A stretch of DNA of 36,479 nt from Magnaporthiopsis rhizophila. Taxonomy: Eukaryota > Ascomycota > Sordariomycetes > Magnaporthales > Magnaporthaceae. Below the pieces are notes generated by a model. It ran no database searches. It was not told the DNA's origin and saw only the letters and a list, made by a program, of their open reading frames with translations. Made by a program: the position numbers and the translations under genes. Positions 20,547-30,352 of this stretch are shown here, piece after piece (within the stretch, counting starts at the first letter, position 1; each line of letters opens with the position of its first letter). The stretch covers positions 1-36,479 of the forward strand of contig PYSS01000210.1 in NCBI GenBank assembly GCA_003049465.1, given 5' to 3'.

Positions 20547-22817
20547 GCCGAGCACGGGCCTTTCCTGGAGCCGAGGTTTTGCTGATTCAGTAGCCTCGAT
20601 GGAGTCAGTCTTTTGTTGACAGATGGACCAGCACAGGTAGCCAGCCAAGGCAAGACTGGAGAGCAGAAACCAAACGAGAACAGCACAGGACGCGCAAGAC
20701 CAGAGACCTTTTATCCCAGGCAGGAAGCCGAAATTTACTCGTTGTCCGTCCCACGCACACGTGGCCTGGCCAGGCTCGTTCGTCCCTCCTGACGGTCGGT
20801 CCCATACCCCGACCTCTGCACCTTGCTCAGACGGGCAAATCCACTGCAACACCATGCATGGAGGCCGCCCGGATGGTCCTTACAGCCAGGGTCATGCCAA
20901 ATCTTAAACTGATGGGCGCGGCATATGGCGGTACCGCGCCCGACTGCGGTAACAGGGGTGCCCGTTGTGGCCTGACGTGGTATTGCCTGGCCCGTTTCAG
21001 CAAACCTTGCTGCGTGGACTCACGGCATGTGCGAGCCTTTGTCAAGCATTAGGCACCGCGCGCTCGCGCGAAGGACGAAGAGTACCACCAAGTGGCGGCA
21101 ACTGAGATGTTCGTCCAGTCCGATATCTGACCCCTCCTTCTGTGCATACCCTTCGCGCGGCGGCCAAGACGGATTCGCGCGTGCCAGTGAATCCGCCAAG
21201 GGTTTTGGGTGGAAACACATCGGGTGGCCGCTCATGGTGTTGCGATCAGATGGTGGTGTTGATGGTTATAGGTATGTCCCCTGTCCCTCCATTCCGTGAC
21301 TGGCTCTGCCGTCCGCTCCTCCTAGGTGTCTTCCGTCGCCGCCGTCTGAGCACGTTGGCGTTTGTGTCGTGTGAAATCGAGGCCTCCTACTCGCACGGAC
21401 CAGCCTTGGTAACGACCCTTGCGTCCTTGGCGTCTTCCAATCCAGCCTCGTTAGGTTGCCAGAAAGGAAGGTGGCAGTGGCAGCGGCAGTGAGCAATCAT
21501 CAGGCTCCGGCAGTCGTCATCCAGAGGCGCTGTCTTTGGGCCTGGGCTCATTCCCCCAACCCATGAGCACTCGAAATGTGGGGCCCGACCCCAGAAGCTG
21601 ACGACGTCTCCAGGTGTTCCGCGGGCCGCGTGTGGACCGGGGATGTGGCGTTAATACGGCAACCTGAGGTACTCGGGGCTGAGCCTTATGGGGCCCCTTT
21701 TAAGAAAAAAAGGGGGCGACAAAAAAAAAAAAAAAAAGAAAGAAAAAACCACAGGATTGGGAAACCCCTTTCCTCACCAGAATAACCAGAATAGTAAGGG
21801 GTTTAAAAATCTTGTCGACCGAGGGTATGCTGTGGTCGTCGCTGATGTGGTTGGCCTAGCAGCGAGACTTGCCCGGGTTCTCCGGGGCGGCGCGGGCGAG
21901 ACGCCCCCGTTGGCCATAGGCTCCTCACGGTCCACTTGTCGCGGTAACACTCAGTGAGAGCATGTGAGCATGTTGGGATGTTGGATAAAGTGGGTGGCTT
22001 GCTTGTAATGAGGCGGGACGGATGTCTCTGTGTATGCGTGTGCCCCATGCTTGAGGAAGAGGTCGACGGCGTTCGGTGAGACAGAACAGAACAAGACAAA
22101 GGGAGACGACGCACTCCAACTGGATGCCTCGCCATACCAATGCTATCGCCTAGAGACAAAAACTTTCGCCTTTGAACCGAAATACTGTTCATCTGTCAAC
22201 AAGAACCTTTTCTGCGTTGTGTTGCGTATGACCGATGTTACAGTGCCTTGTCTTGGCCTTCGGTCTGTTTCTTGTGCGCTTTCCGAGTTCTCTTAGTCCT
22301 CACGGCTCGGCTAAGTTAACATTGCCAGCCTTTCTAATACCTGATAACAGTAGAAGCATCCTCCACTGCAATTATAATATGTCGGCTGGAGTTGAAAGAC
22401 TTCTTTTGCATGGTTTATCCTTTGTAAGAGACCCAAGCGCCGCTGGGACGCTGTTAAAGTCGCCCACAGGACTGACTTTGTTATTTTCTTAACAAGGAAT
22501 AATTACTTAATAGGTAACATAATTCCTCTTGTTATCGACAGCCAGGGAAAAAAAAACAGTCGAAATTTGGAGTTTTGGAAGAACTTCTAGTTTGGCGGGG
22601 GAAGTCCTGACAGGAAGCCCATAGTTAGAGCCTGTCCCAGACTACGTGTTTTCTAGAAAACAATGTTTTTTGAACCTAAAAATTATGGGTACCAAAAAAT
22701 TACAAGTACACGCGTCAAATAATTCGTTAAAACAGACTTTTAATTAGTTTAAACTTCGTTTTACTTCAATTTTGTAAAAGCTATGCCGCTTTCAAAAGAG
22801 CAATAAACACCCTGTTT
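20547..22817. other. 2.3-kb spacer without a supportable gene
   Basis: Only short overlapping frames on both strands, none with a recognisable domain. It contains a 17-base A run at 21721-21737 within a purine-rich stretch, and from about 22490 the GC content drops. This is the boundary between the housekeeping block and the accessory block. Confidence 0.55.
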
Positions 22818-23327
22818 TTACCTTTTGTATGGGAAAAACAAAAACAGGTCGTAGTCCGGGACTGGCCCTTGCAATCCGGGGGTTACCTGTACCAACACTA
22901 TTAACAAGACAATAGCCACCAGCAAAAAGGGGTTCAGCTTGTCGTTGTGCAGATCCCAAAACAGCCACCCAAAGGCAAGTAATAAAAGAACGAATGAGAT
23001 AATCGATGCCACCATCAGGCCCCAGATAGTCCGCCAAATCTTGTGGCAAATCGAGGCTGGGATTCGGATGAAGCCGTTGTTTCGCTGCCGGAGCGGGAGC
23101 CTGGAGTTGAGGTCGTGTCCTCGCAGCAATCTTGTTTGAATGTTGTTTTCGACATTCCGCTGCTGTTCGATGTCGTCATCGTTCCGGTTGAAATGGGTAG
23201 CAAGGAAAGCAAACCCAAGAGGCCTCGGCACCGCCATACTTCTTTTCTCGTGGTTGCCGTTGGTGAATTCAAGGCGGCGTAGTAGCACAGTTGTCGCGGA
23301 CATAACCAGCAGAAACGAGCAGCTCAT
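22818..23327 (-). CDS. Small two-TM protein of unknown function, divergent from the NACHT gene
   Basis: A single open frame of 169 residues. A hydrophobic N-terminal patch (CSFLLVMSATTVLL) is followed by a polar, Asn/Arg-rich middle (DDDIEQQRNVENN) and two clear membrane segments: residues about 107-126 (VASIISFVLLLLAFGWLFW) and 134-148 (FLLVAIVLLIVLVQV). A short tail follows. No family recognised. It is transcribed away from the HeLo-like/NACHT gene with 322 bp between starts, so a shared promoter is possible. An ATG at 23303 is an alternative start. A donor-like GTAACC after VLVQ means the last 20 residues may be mis-assigned. That this is a real gene is an inference from the length and ordered membrane segments. 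Confidence 0.5.
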   Translation of the reverse strand: MSCSFLLVMSATTVLLRRLEFTNGNHEKRSMAVPRPLGFAFLATHFNRNDDDIEQQRNVENNIQTRLLRGHDLNSRLPLRQRNNGFIRIPASICHKIWRTIWGLMVASIISFVLLLLAFGWLFWDLHNDKLNPFLLVAIVLLIVLVQVTPGLQGPVPDYDLFLFFPYKR

Positions 23328-23649
23328 AATCCCGCTGCGGTTTCAGGCAGCCCGACCCTCTCATTTATTTTGACGCTAGGGTAGGGTACGCCACCACCGA
23401 ATTCTGCCACCTGTGTGGCGACTTGGCGCTCAACGATTGGCTCGATTTCGAACCCCTCATCTATCCCTCTGAGCCGGGAAGGCGGTAAGTGTCCGGCGGG
23501 GTTTGTCAACAGTGCCGAAAGTGTGGCAAGGCTGCGCTGCCTTAAGAGGGTGAGCAGCGGGGTGCACGCCCGGCTTCTGGCATCGCATTGTCCAACAAGC
23601 CACGATCGCTTCCCGTGCTACTGCAGGTCAGCCGTCTGCCGTGATAGCC
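23328..23649. promoter_or_regulatory. Divergent intergenic region (shared promoter candidate)
   Basis: 322 bp between the start codons of the small membrane protein and the NACHT gene. An open stretch on the plus strand ending at a GTAAGT (about 23340-23485, containing EFCHLCGDL) lacks an ATG and could be an exon remnant; it is not called as a gene. No core promoter element is certain. Confidence 0.4.
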
Positions 23650-26625
23650 ATGGACCCCGTCACCATAGTTGGCCTGGTTTCGGGCATTATCACATTCATC
23701 GACTTCGGCATCAAGGTTGCCCAGGCGGCGACATCGGCTCGACAGGCGGCCCATGTCGCCATCCCGGAGCTGAGCGAGCTAGAACATATCCTCGACGATA
23801 TCCAACGTCACAATAACCAAGTTTCTAACGATCCATCAGTCTCGGAGCAATGGAAGAATTTGCGGCCACTTGTTCTCGAATCCGAGAAGTTGCACGCGGA
23901 GCTGCATACGGTTCTGCTAAAATTAAAAATGCCCGAGGGCACCAGGTTCAAGAGCCTGGAGGCGGCCCGGATTATGCTGAAGGCGCAGCTTAAGAAAGGG
24001 GATATCGACAAGCTAAGGGCTCGTCTGGAAGTCCTGGACAGCCGCATAAGGCAAAATGTCAGCACCATGCTGCAGGTGTGAGTATCAGAACCTGCCGTGA
24101 GCCCTGGTTCTGACTTCTCAAAGTCTGACAAGTGTCGAATGCGACGCGCTTGACCAGAGACCGGCAGTCTGCCGTGGTTAAAAAGCTCAAGTCTCTCAGG
24201 GATATGCATCAGAATTATAACATCAACACCGAGTTTAAGCTCGATCAGATCCGGCAAGATATACATATAATGGCAATAAACAAGAAAGTTGAGCTGGCGG
24301 CTTTTAAAGAGAGGCTGGAATGCCTCGATGCAGAAAGGAAAGTGAGCAAGCAGCAGACAGAGGTTTTAGAGAGCCTATTTTTCCAGGATTTGCACCGTCG
24401 ATTTTTTCGTATACCTGAATCGGACAAGTATACCAGCGAGTGGCTATTCGACCGAGGGAAAATATTCTTCCGGGACTGGCTAGAGTTCGGAAGAGGAATT
24501 TTCTGGATAACTGGCAAGGTACGCAGTTCTAGCGAATCGATGTCCGAAATCCACACAGGGGCTGATGCTAACAAGCCGGGACGAACACGCAGGTCGGCAG
24601 TGGGAAGTCGACACTTATGAAGTTTGCCTCCCAGCACGCGTTCACTCAGAGCGCGCTGCGACGGTCGGCAGACCCAGCAAAGCTTTGCACTGCATCCTAT
24701 TATTTTTGGAACCAGGGTTTTGACTTGCAAAAGTCCCGAGTGGGCCTTTTGCGAACCCTTATTTTCGAAATCCTTCGAAACTCACCCAGCATTATCCCGC
24801 AGGTAGCAAAAGGGCGCAGCAAGTTCGATAATTGGGAGAGAGCCGAGTTTGAATCGATGCTACGCTTATCGCAGAGCAGGACCGGCTCCCAATGAGGTTC
24901 TGCTTCTTCATCGACGGGCTCGACGAGTACGACGGCATGGAGGAGGACGTGGTGGAGGTGCTCACGTTTCTCGCGGCGACGGCCCACATTAAGCTGTGCG
25001 TGTGGACGCGGCCCCGGAGCGTCTTTGACCGCGTCTTTAACCTGCCGGCCAACGCCCTAGTCCTCCACAATTACACCGTGGACGCCATCCAAAGTCATAT
25101 TTCCAAGACGCTGACGGAAAACGACATGTTTGACAGGTTGGACCCCGAAAGCCGTCAAGGCATCATCAAAAAGATCGCCCAACAGGCCGAAGGGATCTGG
25201 CTCTGGGTGTACCTTGTCGTCCGGGACATACGTCTGGCCGTCAACCGCAACGAGCCGGTCGAGAAGCTGGAACAGATCGTGTCCGACCTGCCGGTTGACC
25301 TGGAGGCCTACTTTGAGCGCATAATCCAGAGAATCCATCCGAGCTTCCGACGGGAGATGGCAGAAACGTTCCTCGTAACCATCGAGGAGGTCCAGCCTCT
25401 CCCGCTGTTTGCTTTCGAGCTTTTGGAGACGGAGCGCCGCGACCCTGATTATGCAAAACAGGCGCCTGTCGAGCCTCTGGATAGCAGAGCAATCCGGTCA
25501 TCGCGCGTGGTCTGGGCCGATCGCGTCCAGAACCGCTGCGGGGACCTACTGGACGTGAGCGGCGGCGCGCACCCGACATTTCTGTGGCATCCCGTCGACT
25601 TTCTGCACCGCACAGTGCGCGATTTCCTCCGCGATTCGTACTCGGACGAGCTGAAGCGCGAGCTCGGCCCCGCGTCCGACTTCAACGCGCCGCTGTCGCT
25701 GTGCAAGGTGATGCTGCGGCTGCTCAAGGGCCTCCCCAAGGGCCGCTTTTCCGAGGAGAAGTCGTTTAACCGCGTCATCCGGCTCGTCGACGAGCTCCTC
25801 TACTACGCGCACGAGGTGGAGAAGCGAAGCGGCAACGACGAGGGCAGTAACAGCTCGACCATGGTCGCCTTGCTCGACGAGGCGGACCGCGTCAACAGAG
25901 ACTACGCAAAGGACGACGGAGTTTCCAGCCACTGGACAAACGCGCGGGACCCGCCCAGGTCCAGGTTCCTCAGCTGGGATGAGTATCACGAGCGCGGCAG
26001 ATGCGACTTTATCGCCCTGGCCATCCAGGCGCGCCTCACGCGCTACGTCGGCGCCAAGCTCACCTCCTCGCCCGACGAGGGGCGCCTACTCATGGGCCGC
26101 AAGCAGGGGAGGCCGTACCTCGACTACGCCCTGCGCCCGTTGCGCGTCACGCCCGTCAAGATGCCGTACCACACCGTCCGGGACGACGCGCCCGTCGACG
26201 TCACGATGGTGGCGCTGCTCTTGTCGCCTCCGCTGTCCGCAGACCCGAACCAGCAGGTGTATGTCAACGACGGCCGGACCGTCTGGGCGCTCTTCCTCGT
26301 GTCGTGCCTGCAGATGACGTGGCGCGGCGAGGCGACGGCAGGCAGGGGGGCTGCTAAGGAGGCGTGGTTCCGCGCGTGCAAGCTGCTCATCAGGCATGGC
26401 GCCCGCGAGGACTGCTTCTGTGTCGGGAACTGGGACAACTTTGAAGAGAACCGGCCGCGGTCCGTCCACGAGGTGTTTGACAAGCTCTTCGGGGCCGAAC
26501 AGGCGGGCGTCTTGTCGCGGATGATGGAGGAGGAGGCAGCACAGGCCCGACATGGGACTGGCTGGCTCTCGAGCTGGGGCCCATTTGGTTGGGCAGCCCA
26601 GAGCTTAGGGTGGAAGGCAGTTTGA
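23650..26625 (+). pseudogene. HeLo-like/NACHT STAND NTPase (fungal NLR), apparent one-base frameshift
   Basis: Exons 23650-24077, 24158-24518 and 24593-26625, with introns of 80 and 74 nt (GTGAGT...GACCAG; GTACGC...ACGCAG, branch GCTAAC). About 940 residues if the frame were continuous. The N-terminal about 140 residues start MDPVTIVGLVSGIITFIDFG, the hydrophobic helix typical of HeLo-like domains, related to the HET-S cell-death module. The P-loop GKVGSGKST follows at about 262-270, Walker B CFFIDGLDEYD near 366-376, then WTRPRSVF, AEGIWLWVYLVV and FLHRTVRDFL, as in NACHT proteins of this family. No WD, ankyrin or TPR repeats follow. Between P-loop and Walker B the frame changes by one base near 24861-24870 with no room for an intron: either a true lesion or a sequence error. 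Such proteins act in heterokaryon incompatibility and innate recognition. Confidence 0.85.
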
Positions 26626-27044
26626 GCGCCTTCTCTGCTCGGACGTCCCGAGACTGATACCTGTGGGGTTTTTTGTTTCTCTCCTAAAGAGGGGGCCTAT
26701 AAAGCACAGCCCCCGAGCACCACATTGGCGCTTCCATGATGCTCGACTCCTTCCCATTTGTCGGGACGCGGAGGCAAGCGCGAGCACGCGATACATTGCC
26801 TGGGTAGATGCCTTTAGAAGGCCGACGATCCATCGACCTAGGCACGTTTTCCAAGTAAAAAGCTTGCATTCCACTTGTGGATAGCAGGTTCGCAAGGGAA
26901 TACATCGTACGGAAGATAAAGACAAGGAGTGGTGCAGGCGGACGGGGTCGAAGTCGCAGATATGCAACCCGCGTCGCACAGTACCCCCACGTGCCAGAAG
27001 GAGAGAGGCGACATCACGCGGCTCTTCCCTGATCTTGACCCACC
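26626..27044. other. Spacer between the NACHT gene and the nuclease-like remnant
   Basis: 419 bp. No gene recognised. It may contain the lost or unrecognised 5' part of the downstream nuclease-like gene, but no coherent exon could be traced. Confidence 0.45.
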
Positions 27045-27784
27045 GAGCAGGCGTTGAGGCTCTTCCCGCTCTACGCCGAACTCAACACGATTCGCGACAT
27101 CGTTGCCACAACCTTGGACTTTGGGAATCTGCAGTGCTCCGAGGCAGCATGGAACGACCATGTGCATGGCCCGATGTTGCGTCTCGCCGCGTCCAGGACT
27201 CCAGGCGTTGCTACCGAGAATATCACGCAAGCCGCCATTTCCAAAGCCCTGATTCCCCGCTCGCGCGGTCCGCTCAAGCATCTGGACGGCAAGATGGTCG
27301 GCTATGCCCTTATCCTCCGGCCTAAGACGCCCCTCCTCACCCGCATAGTCAACTTTCATTGGCGACCTCGACGGGCCGCCGACCTTCAACCAGTCAATGC
27401 ACGGATCGCTCTGCCACGAGCCCGCGGGCGTAATGGTGCAGACCAAGCTCGGCGAGCAGCAGCGCCCCGAGACAAAGGCGCAGCTAGGCGTCTGTCTTGC
27501 CGCGTGGTTCGGTCGTGCTGCTAGCTTTGCGCCGCTGCCTTTGGCGGATGCAGTGGCCCCAGCGATGCCACCATTCATTCCCCTCTTGGTTGTCCTCGGT
27601 GGCGCCTGGGAGTTGTACTTTGCCTTCAGCAGGGGCGTTCAGTTCGAGGTGTTCGGGTTTTTTGAACATCGGCGGAACCCACAGTGTTAAGGAGTCGTAC
27701 CGCCTACTCGCCGTCTTGCAGCTACTGGCCAGATGGGTTGCTAGAGACGTCTGCGAATGGGTCGAGCACTGTGTTGCGGAATAG
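27045..27784 (+). pseudogene. Fungal PD-(D/E)XK nuclease-like protein, 5'-truncated with two frameshifts
   Basis: Three collinear pieces in different frames form one domain. Piece 1 (27045-27354) has CSEAAWNDHVHGPMLRLA and VATENITQAAISKALIP, characteristic of a fungal PD-(D/E)XK-like family. Piece 2 (about 27355-27660) resumes IGDLDGPPTFNQSMHGSL, then VMVQTKLGEQ, AQLGVCLAAWFGR and WELYFAF. Piece 3 (27661-27784) continues NIGGTHSVKESYRLLAVLQL to TAG. The second shift falls in a six-T run at 27658-27663. In the family the VQTK position is usually an E-T-K catalytic motif, so the Glu is Gln here. The N-terminal half normal for the family is missing; an AG at 27049-27050 may be an acceptor from a lost exon. 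These proteins are orphan, variable genes; catalytic activity is not established. Confidence 0.7.
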
Positions 27785-28331
27785 CACGGCTGCATCCCGA
27801 CGACGCGAGCCACCAACGCTCGCACCTTTCCCATCAAGGCAAGACGGAGATATGCGAGCGCTGGTGGTTGTAAAAAGAGCCAATAGGGAGACGGGATAAA
27901 ATGCGGAGAAGAGTTGACCGAAAACCGCTTCCATTTTTGTCGACTTCTGTCGTCCATGGGTAGCATCGGCTGATGCTACATAGACCTGGGGACGGCACCT
28001 TACTGGCTGAACTGCCAGACTTGCATTCGTTTTGTTCGAACCAGCTATGCGGGGAGCGTGAGGTGCTTCGGGGTGGTGTCACTGGTTTATACAAACAAGA
28101 GAGCCAGATTTGATGGCTACTGTGGCATGACAGGTGGTGTTCCAAGCAGCTGCATATTGTCAAATACCGACTGTTCGCCCTCCGCCGCCGGCATCTGTTG
28201 CTTCTTCATCGCTGACCACGCTAGACCTAACATCTCGGACCAGCCGTCTGCGGATGATACGTTCAACAGCAATAAAATTCTGGCCAAACAAAATGCACAC
28301 GGTGACAAGAGCGACGCCTGAAAAAATTACC
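27785..28331. other. Spacer upstream of the dioxygenase gene
   Basis: 547 bp. The frame of the dioxygenase is open upstream to 28134, with another ATG at 28290, but without features of its own. No other gene seen. Confidence 0.5.
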
Positions 28332-29393
28332 ATGCCACGAGCTGGACAGCCGTCAAAGGCCCTGTGGGCGTTATCGTTGCCGCCGTCCAGCCGGCCGGCC
28401 CTGGAGAGGCTCCTTGGCACCCTGGGCGCCGTCGTTTCCCTCATCGCCTGTCTCGTTTCCATGGCATGTCTTATCAGATCGTCGACCGTAGCGCCCATGC
28501 TTTCGCTTGTTCCACACTTTCCCACCCCGGACGTGTCCTCCATCACCATCTTCTCCGCGAAGCCCATCAAGACGAACCTCAGCCAGCCAGCCACGTCACC
28601 CATTGTCGCCCCCTTCGTCTGCGACGACACCCACGCCTACCGAATCGAGATCATCTCCGCCTCGCCGCTCGTCATCTACATCCACAACTTCGTGTCCGCT
28701 TACGAGGCCGCCGCCCTCGTACGGGCCGGCGAGCCGCTTTTTGCCCCGTCACGCGTCGACAACCCAGGCGGCTCCGCAAACAGCTACCGGCAGGTGACGG
28801 CGCAGCGCACCTCGACGTCTGCCGGGCTGCCGCGCGACGACCCGGCCGTCGTGTGCGTGCTGCGCCGCGCACAGCGCCTGATGGGTGCAGGCCTGTTCCG
28901 CGACGGCTGGGACGACATCGGCCCGCCGCAGCTGGTGCGGTACACAAAGGGCCAGCGGTTCAACCTGCACAGCGACTGGTGGAGCGTCCCACGCGCGGCC
29001 GCCGACGGGTCCGGCAGGGGCTGGAACCGGCTTGCGAGCTTCTTTGTGGGCCTACAGGATAACTGCACTGGAGGGGAGACGTATTTTCCGTTTGTTGAGC
29101 CTCCCGTCGCGCCGGAGTCGGAGTCGGAGTCGGAGCCGGCAGGCGGCCGGGATGGCCGATTGGAGGAGACCGAGGATGATGAGATGATGCGCCGGTGGAC
29201 GGGTGAGGAGCCCGTCTGGAGGAGACACCCCAAGGGCGGTGTGGCGTTCCGGCCGGTGGCTGGGAATGCCGTCTTCTGGGTGAACCTGCACGCCGACGGG
29301 ACGGGAGATGTCAGAACGAAGCACGCGGGGCTTCCCATCGGCGAGGGACTGAAGACGGCCATGAATATCTGGCCGAGGCAGTACTATCTATAG
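28332..29393 (+). CDS. Prolyl 4-hydroxylase-like 2OG-Fe(II) dioxygenase, membrane-anchored
   Basis: Single exon, 353 residues. A short basic N-terminus precedes one membrane segment (residues about 27-48, LLGTLGAVVSLIACLVSMACLI), predicting a type II protein with a lumenal catalytic domain in the ER/Golgi. The double-stranded beta-helix motifs are present: iron ligands H213 and D215 (LHSDWW), H331 (RTKHAGLP) and the 2-oxoglutarate-binding Lys341, ten residues after the His as in P4H alpha-subunits. The segment ending FVGLQDNCTGGETYFP is the usual strand before the acidic insertion. A Ser-Glu repeat (residues about 258-264) lies in that insertion. The start was chosen for the ATTACCATGCC context; ATG 28290 would add 14 residues. 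The substrate is unknown. Confidence 0.88.
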   Translation: MPRAGQPSKALWALSLPPSSRPALERLLGTLGAVVSLIACLVSMACLIRSSTVAPMLSLVPHFPTPDVSSITIFSAKPIKTNLSQPATSPIVAPFVCDDTHAYRIEIISASPLVIYIHNFVSAYEAAALVRAGEPLFAPSRVDNPGGSANSYRQVTAQRTSTSAGLPRDDPAVVCVLRRAQRLMGAGLFRDGWDDIGPPQLVRYTKGQRFNLHSDWWSVPRAAADGSGRGWNRLASFFVGLQDNCTGGETYFPFVEPPVAPESESESEPAGGRDGRLEETEDDEMMRRWTGEEPVWRRHPKGGVAFRPVAGNAVFWVNLHADGTGDVRTKHAGLPIGEGLKTAMNIWPRQYYL

Positions 29394-29458
29394 CTAGGTA
29401 GGCGTAGACGTGCCCTGGTTGGTTGGTTGCTAGGCTTCAAAATGCGAAGCACTACTAC

Positions 29459-30352
29459 CTAGTTAATTTTGGCCTTTTCCAATGTCCCCCTCTCCACCGC
29501 AGGAATCACGTCCGCTCCACCCGCGCGATCCCTATCCGCGAGCTCCAGCCTCGCCTCGCCAGCAGGTGTTAGACACCCGCAGCGCGGGCAAATGTACCCA
29601 GCGCGCTCAAGAGATCTCTTCACCTCGCTGTCATAGCTAATACCTGAGGCACCAGAAATGCAATGACCAACCGCGATAACCGACCAGAGTATGAACTTGT
29701 ATTCCGACCAGAAGAGACCACATTTTACGATGGCGGTAGCCAACGCCCACGATGTGAATAGTACTAACGGAATTATGAGTATGTACTCTACGCTCTCCCC
29801 CATCGCGGCAGGGTTCTTGCATGCTTGGTCGGATACATCTCGCATCCCGGATTCCTCGCGCCGCCGTTGTTTGGCGAGACCCTCCTCGGCAGATCGAAGA
29901 CGCTCGAGGTGCCCGGCGGGACAGAAGTGGGGTACTATTTGGCGCATGCGAATGATCATCGAGAGCTCAGTCCGGTCGACCTTCTTCGCACGAGCTTTCA
30001 CTTGCGGTGGCTGCTGGAATTCCCCGGAGTCTTGAGCGTCCGTCTGTGTTGCTGCGTGCACGATCTCGGGCCGGTTGGAAGGAATCTCCCTGGGGCTTGG
30101 CTGGGGGACGGCGTTGGTCGCGGTGGGATCGAGGTATACGCGAGCGCAGCAGCCGCCTTGCTGATGCAGGATATAAGGCTCAGAGCCCCTGGAGAGCCCA
30201 ACCAGAAGGGTCACCGCTACCACTGGCGTCGCTGGCCGGTCCGCCGCCGCGATAACAGTCATGGTGTCAGGCGTTGAGGCGGGTTTTCTGGGAGCGGCGA
30301 GGCTGGTTTGGGTGTAGTTTGCGCGGTGGTAAAACTCCGGGAGATGGGTCAA
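29459..30352 (-). CDS. Orphan membrane protein with CxxC-type cysteine motif
   Basis: Single open frame of 297 residues. A hydrophobic segment near the N-terminus (TPVVAVTLLVGLS) could be a signal anchor if translation starts at the second ATG (30262, MTVIAAAD). The middle is basic and Arg/Glu-rich with an RMRQIVPHFCPAGHLERL block. Two membrane segments follow (YILIIPLVLFTSWALATAIV and KFILWSVIAVGHCISG), then YICPRCGCLTP and a polar tail. The CPRC plus an upstream Cys/His pair could bind zinc or form disulfides. No family recognised. It converges on the dioxygenase gene with only 65 bp between stop codons, so the 3' UTRs probably overlap. Confidence 0.55.
   Translation of the reverse strand: MTHLPEFYHRANYTQTSLAAPRKPASTPDTMTVIAAADRPATPVVAVTLLVGLSRGSEPYILHQQGGCCARVYLDPTATNAVPQPSPREIPSNRPEIVHAATQTDAQDSGEFQQPPQVKARAKKVDRTELSMIIRMRQIVPHFCPAGHLERLRSAEEGLAKQRRREESGMRDVSDQACKNPAAMGESVEYILIIPLVLFTSWALATAIVKCGLFWSEYKFILWSVIAVGHCISGASGISYDSEVKRSLERAGYICPRCGCLTPAGEARLELADRDRAGGADVIPAVERGTLEKAKIN

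Noticed and set aside
20547..20855. In-frame upstream extension of the WW protein with a membrane-like stretch
   Set aside because: Open by chance: the MSFFKKL start fits a charged N-terminus and the extension lacks features expected ahead of WW proteins. Kept as probable 5' UTR.
23340..23485. Open plus-strand stretch with EFCHLCGDL ending at GTAAGT
   Set aside because: Resembles the Cys-x2-Cys start of some HET-domain proteins, but it has no ATG, no second exon was found and it lies in a divergent promoter region.
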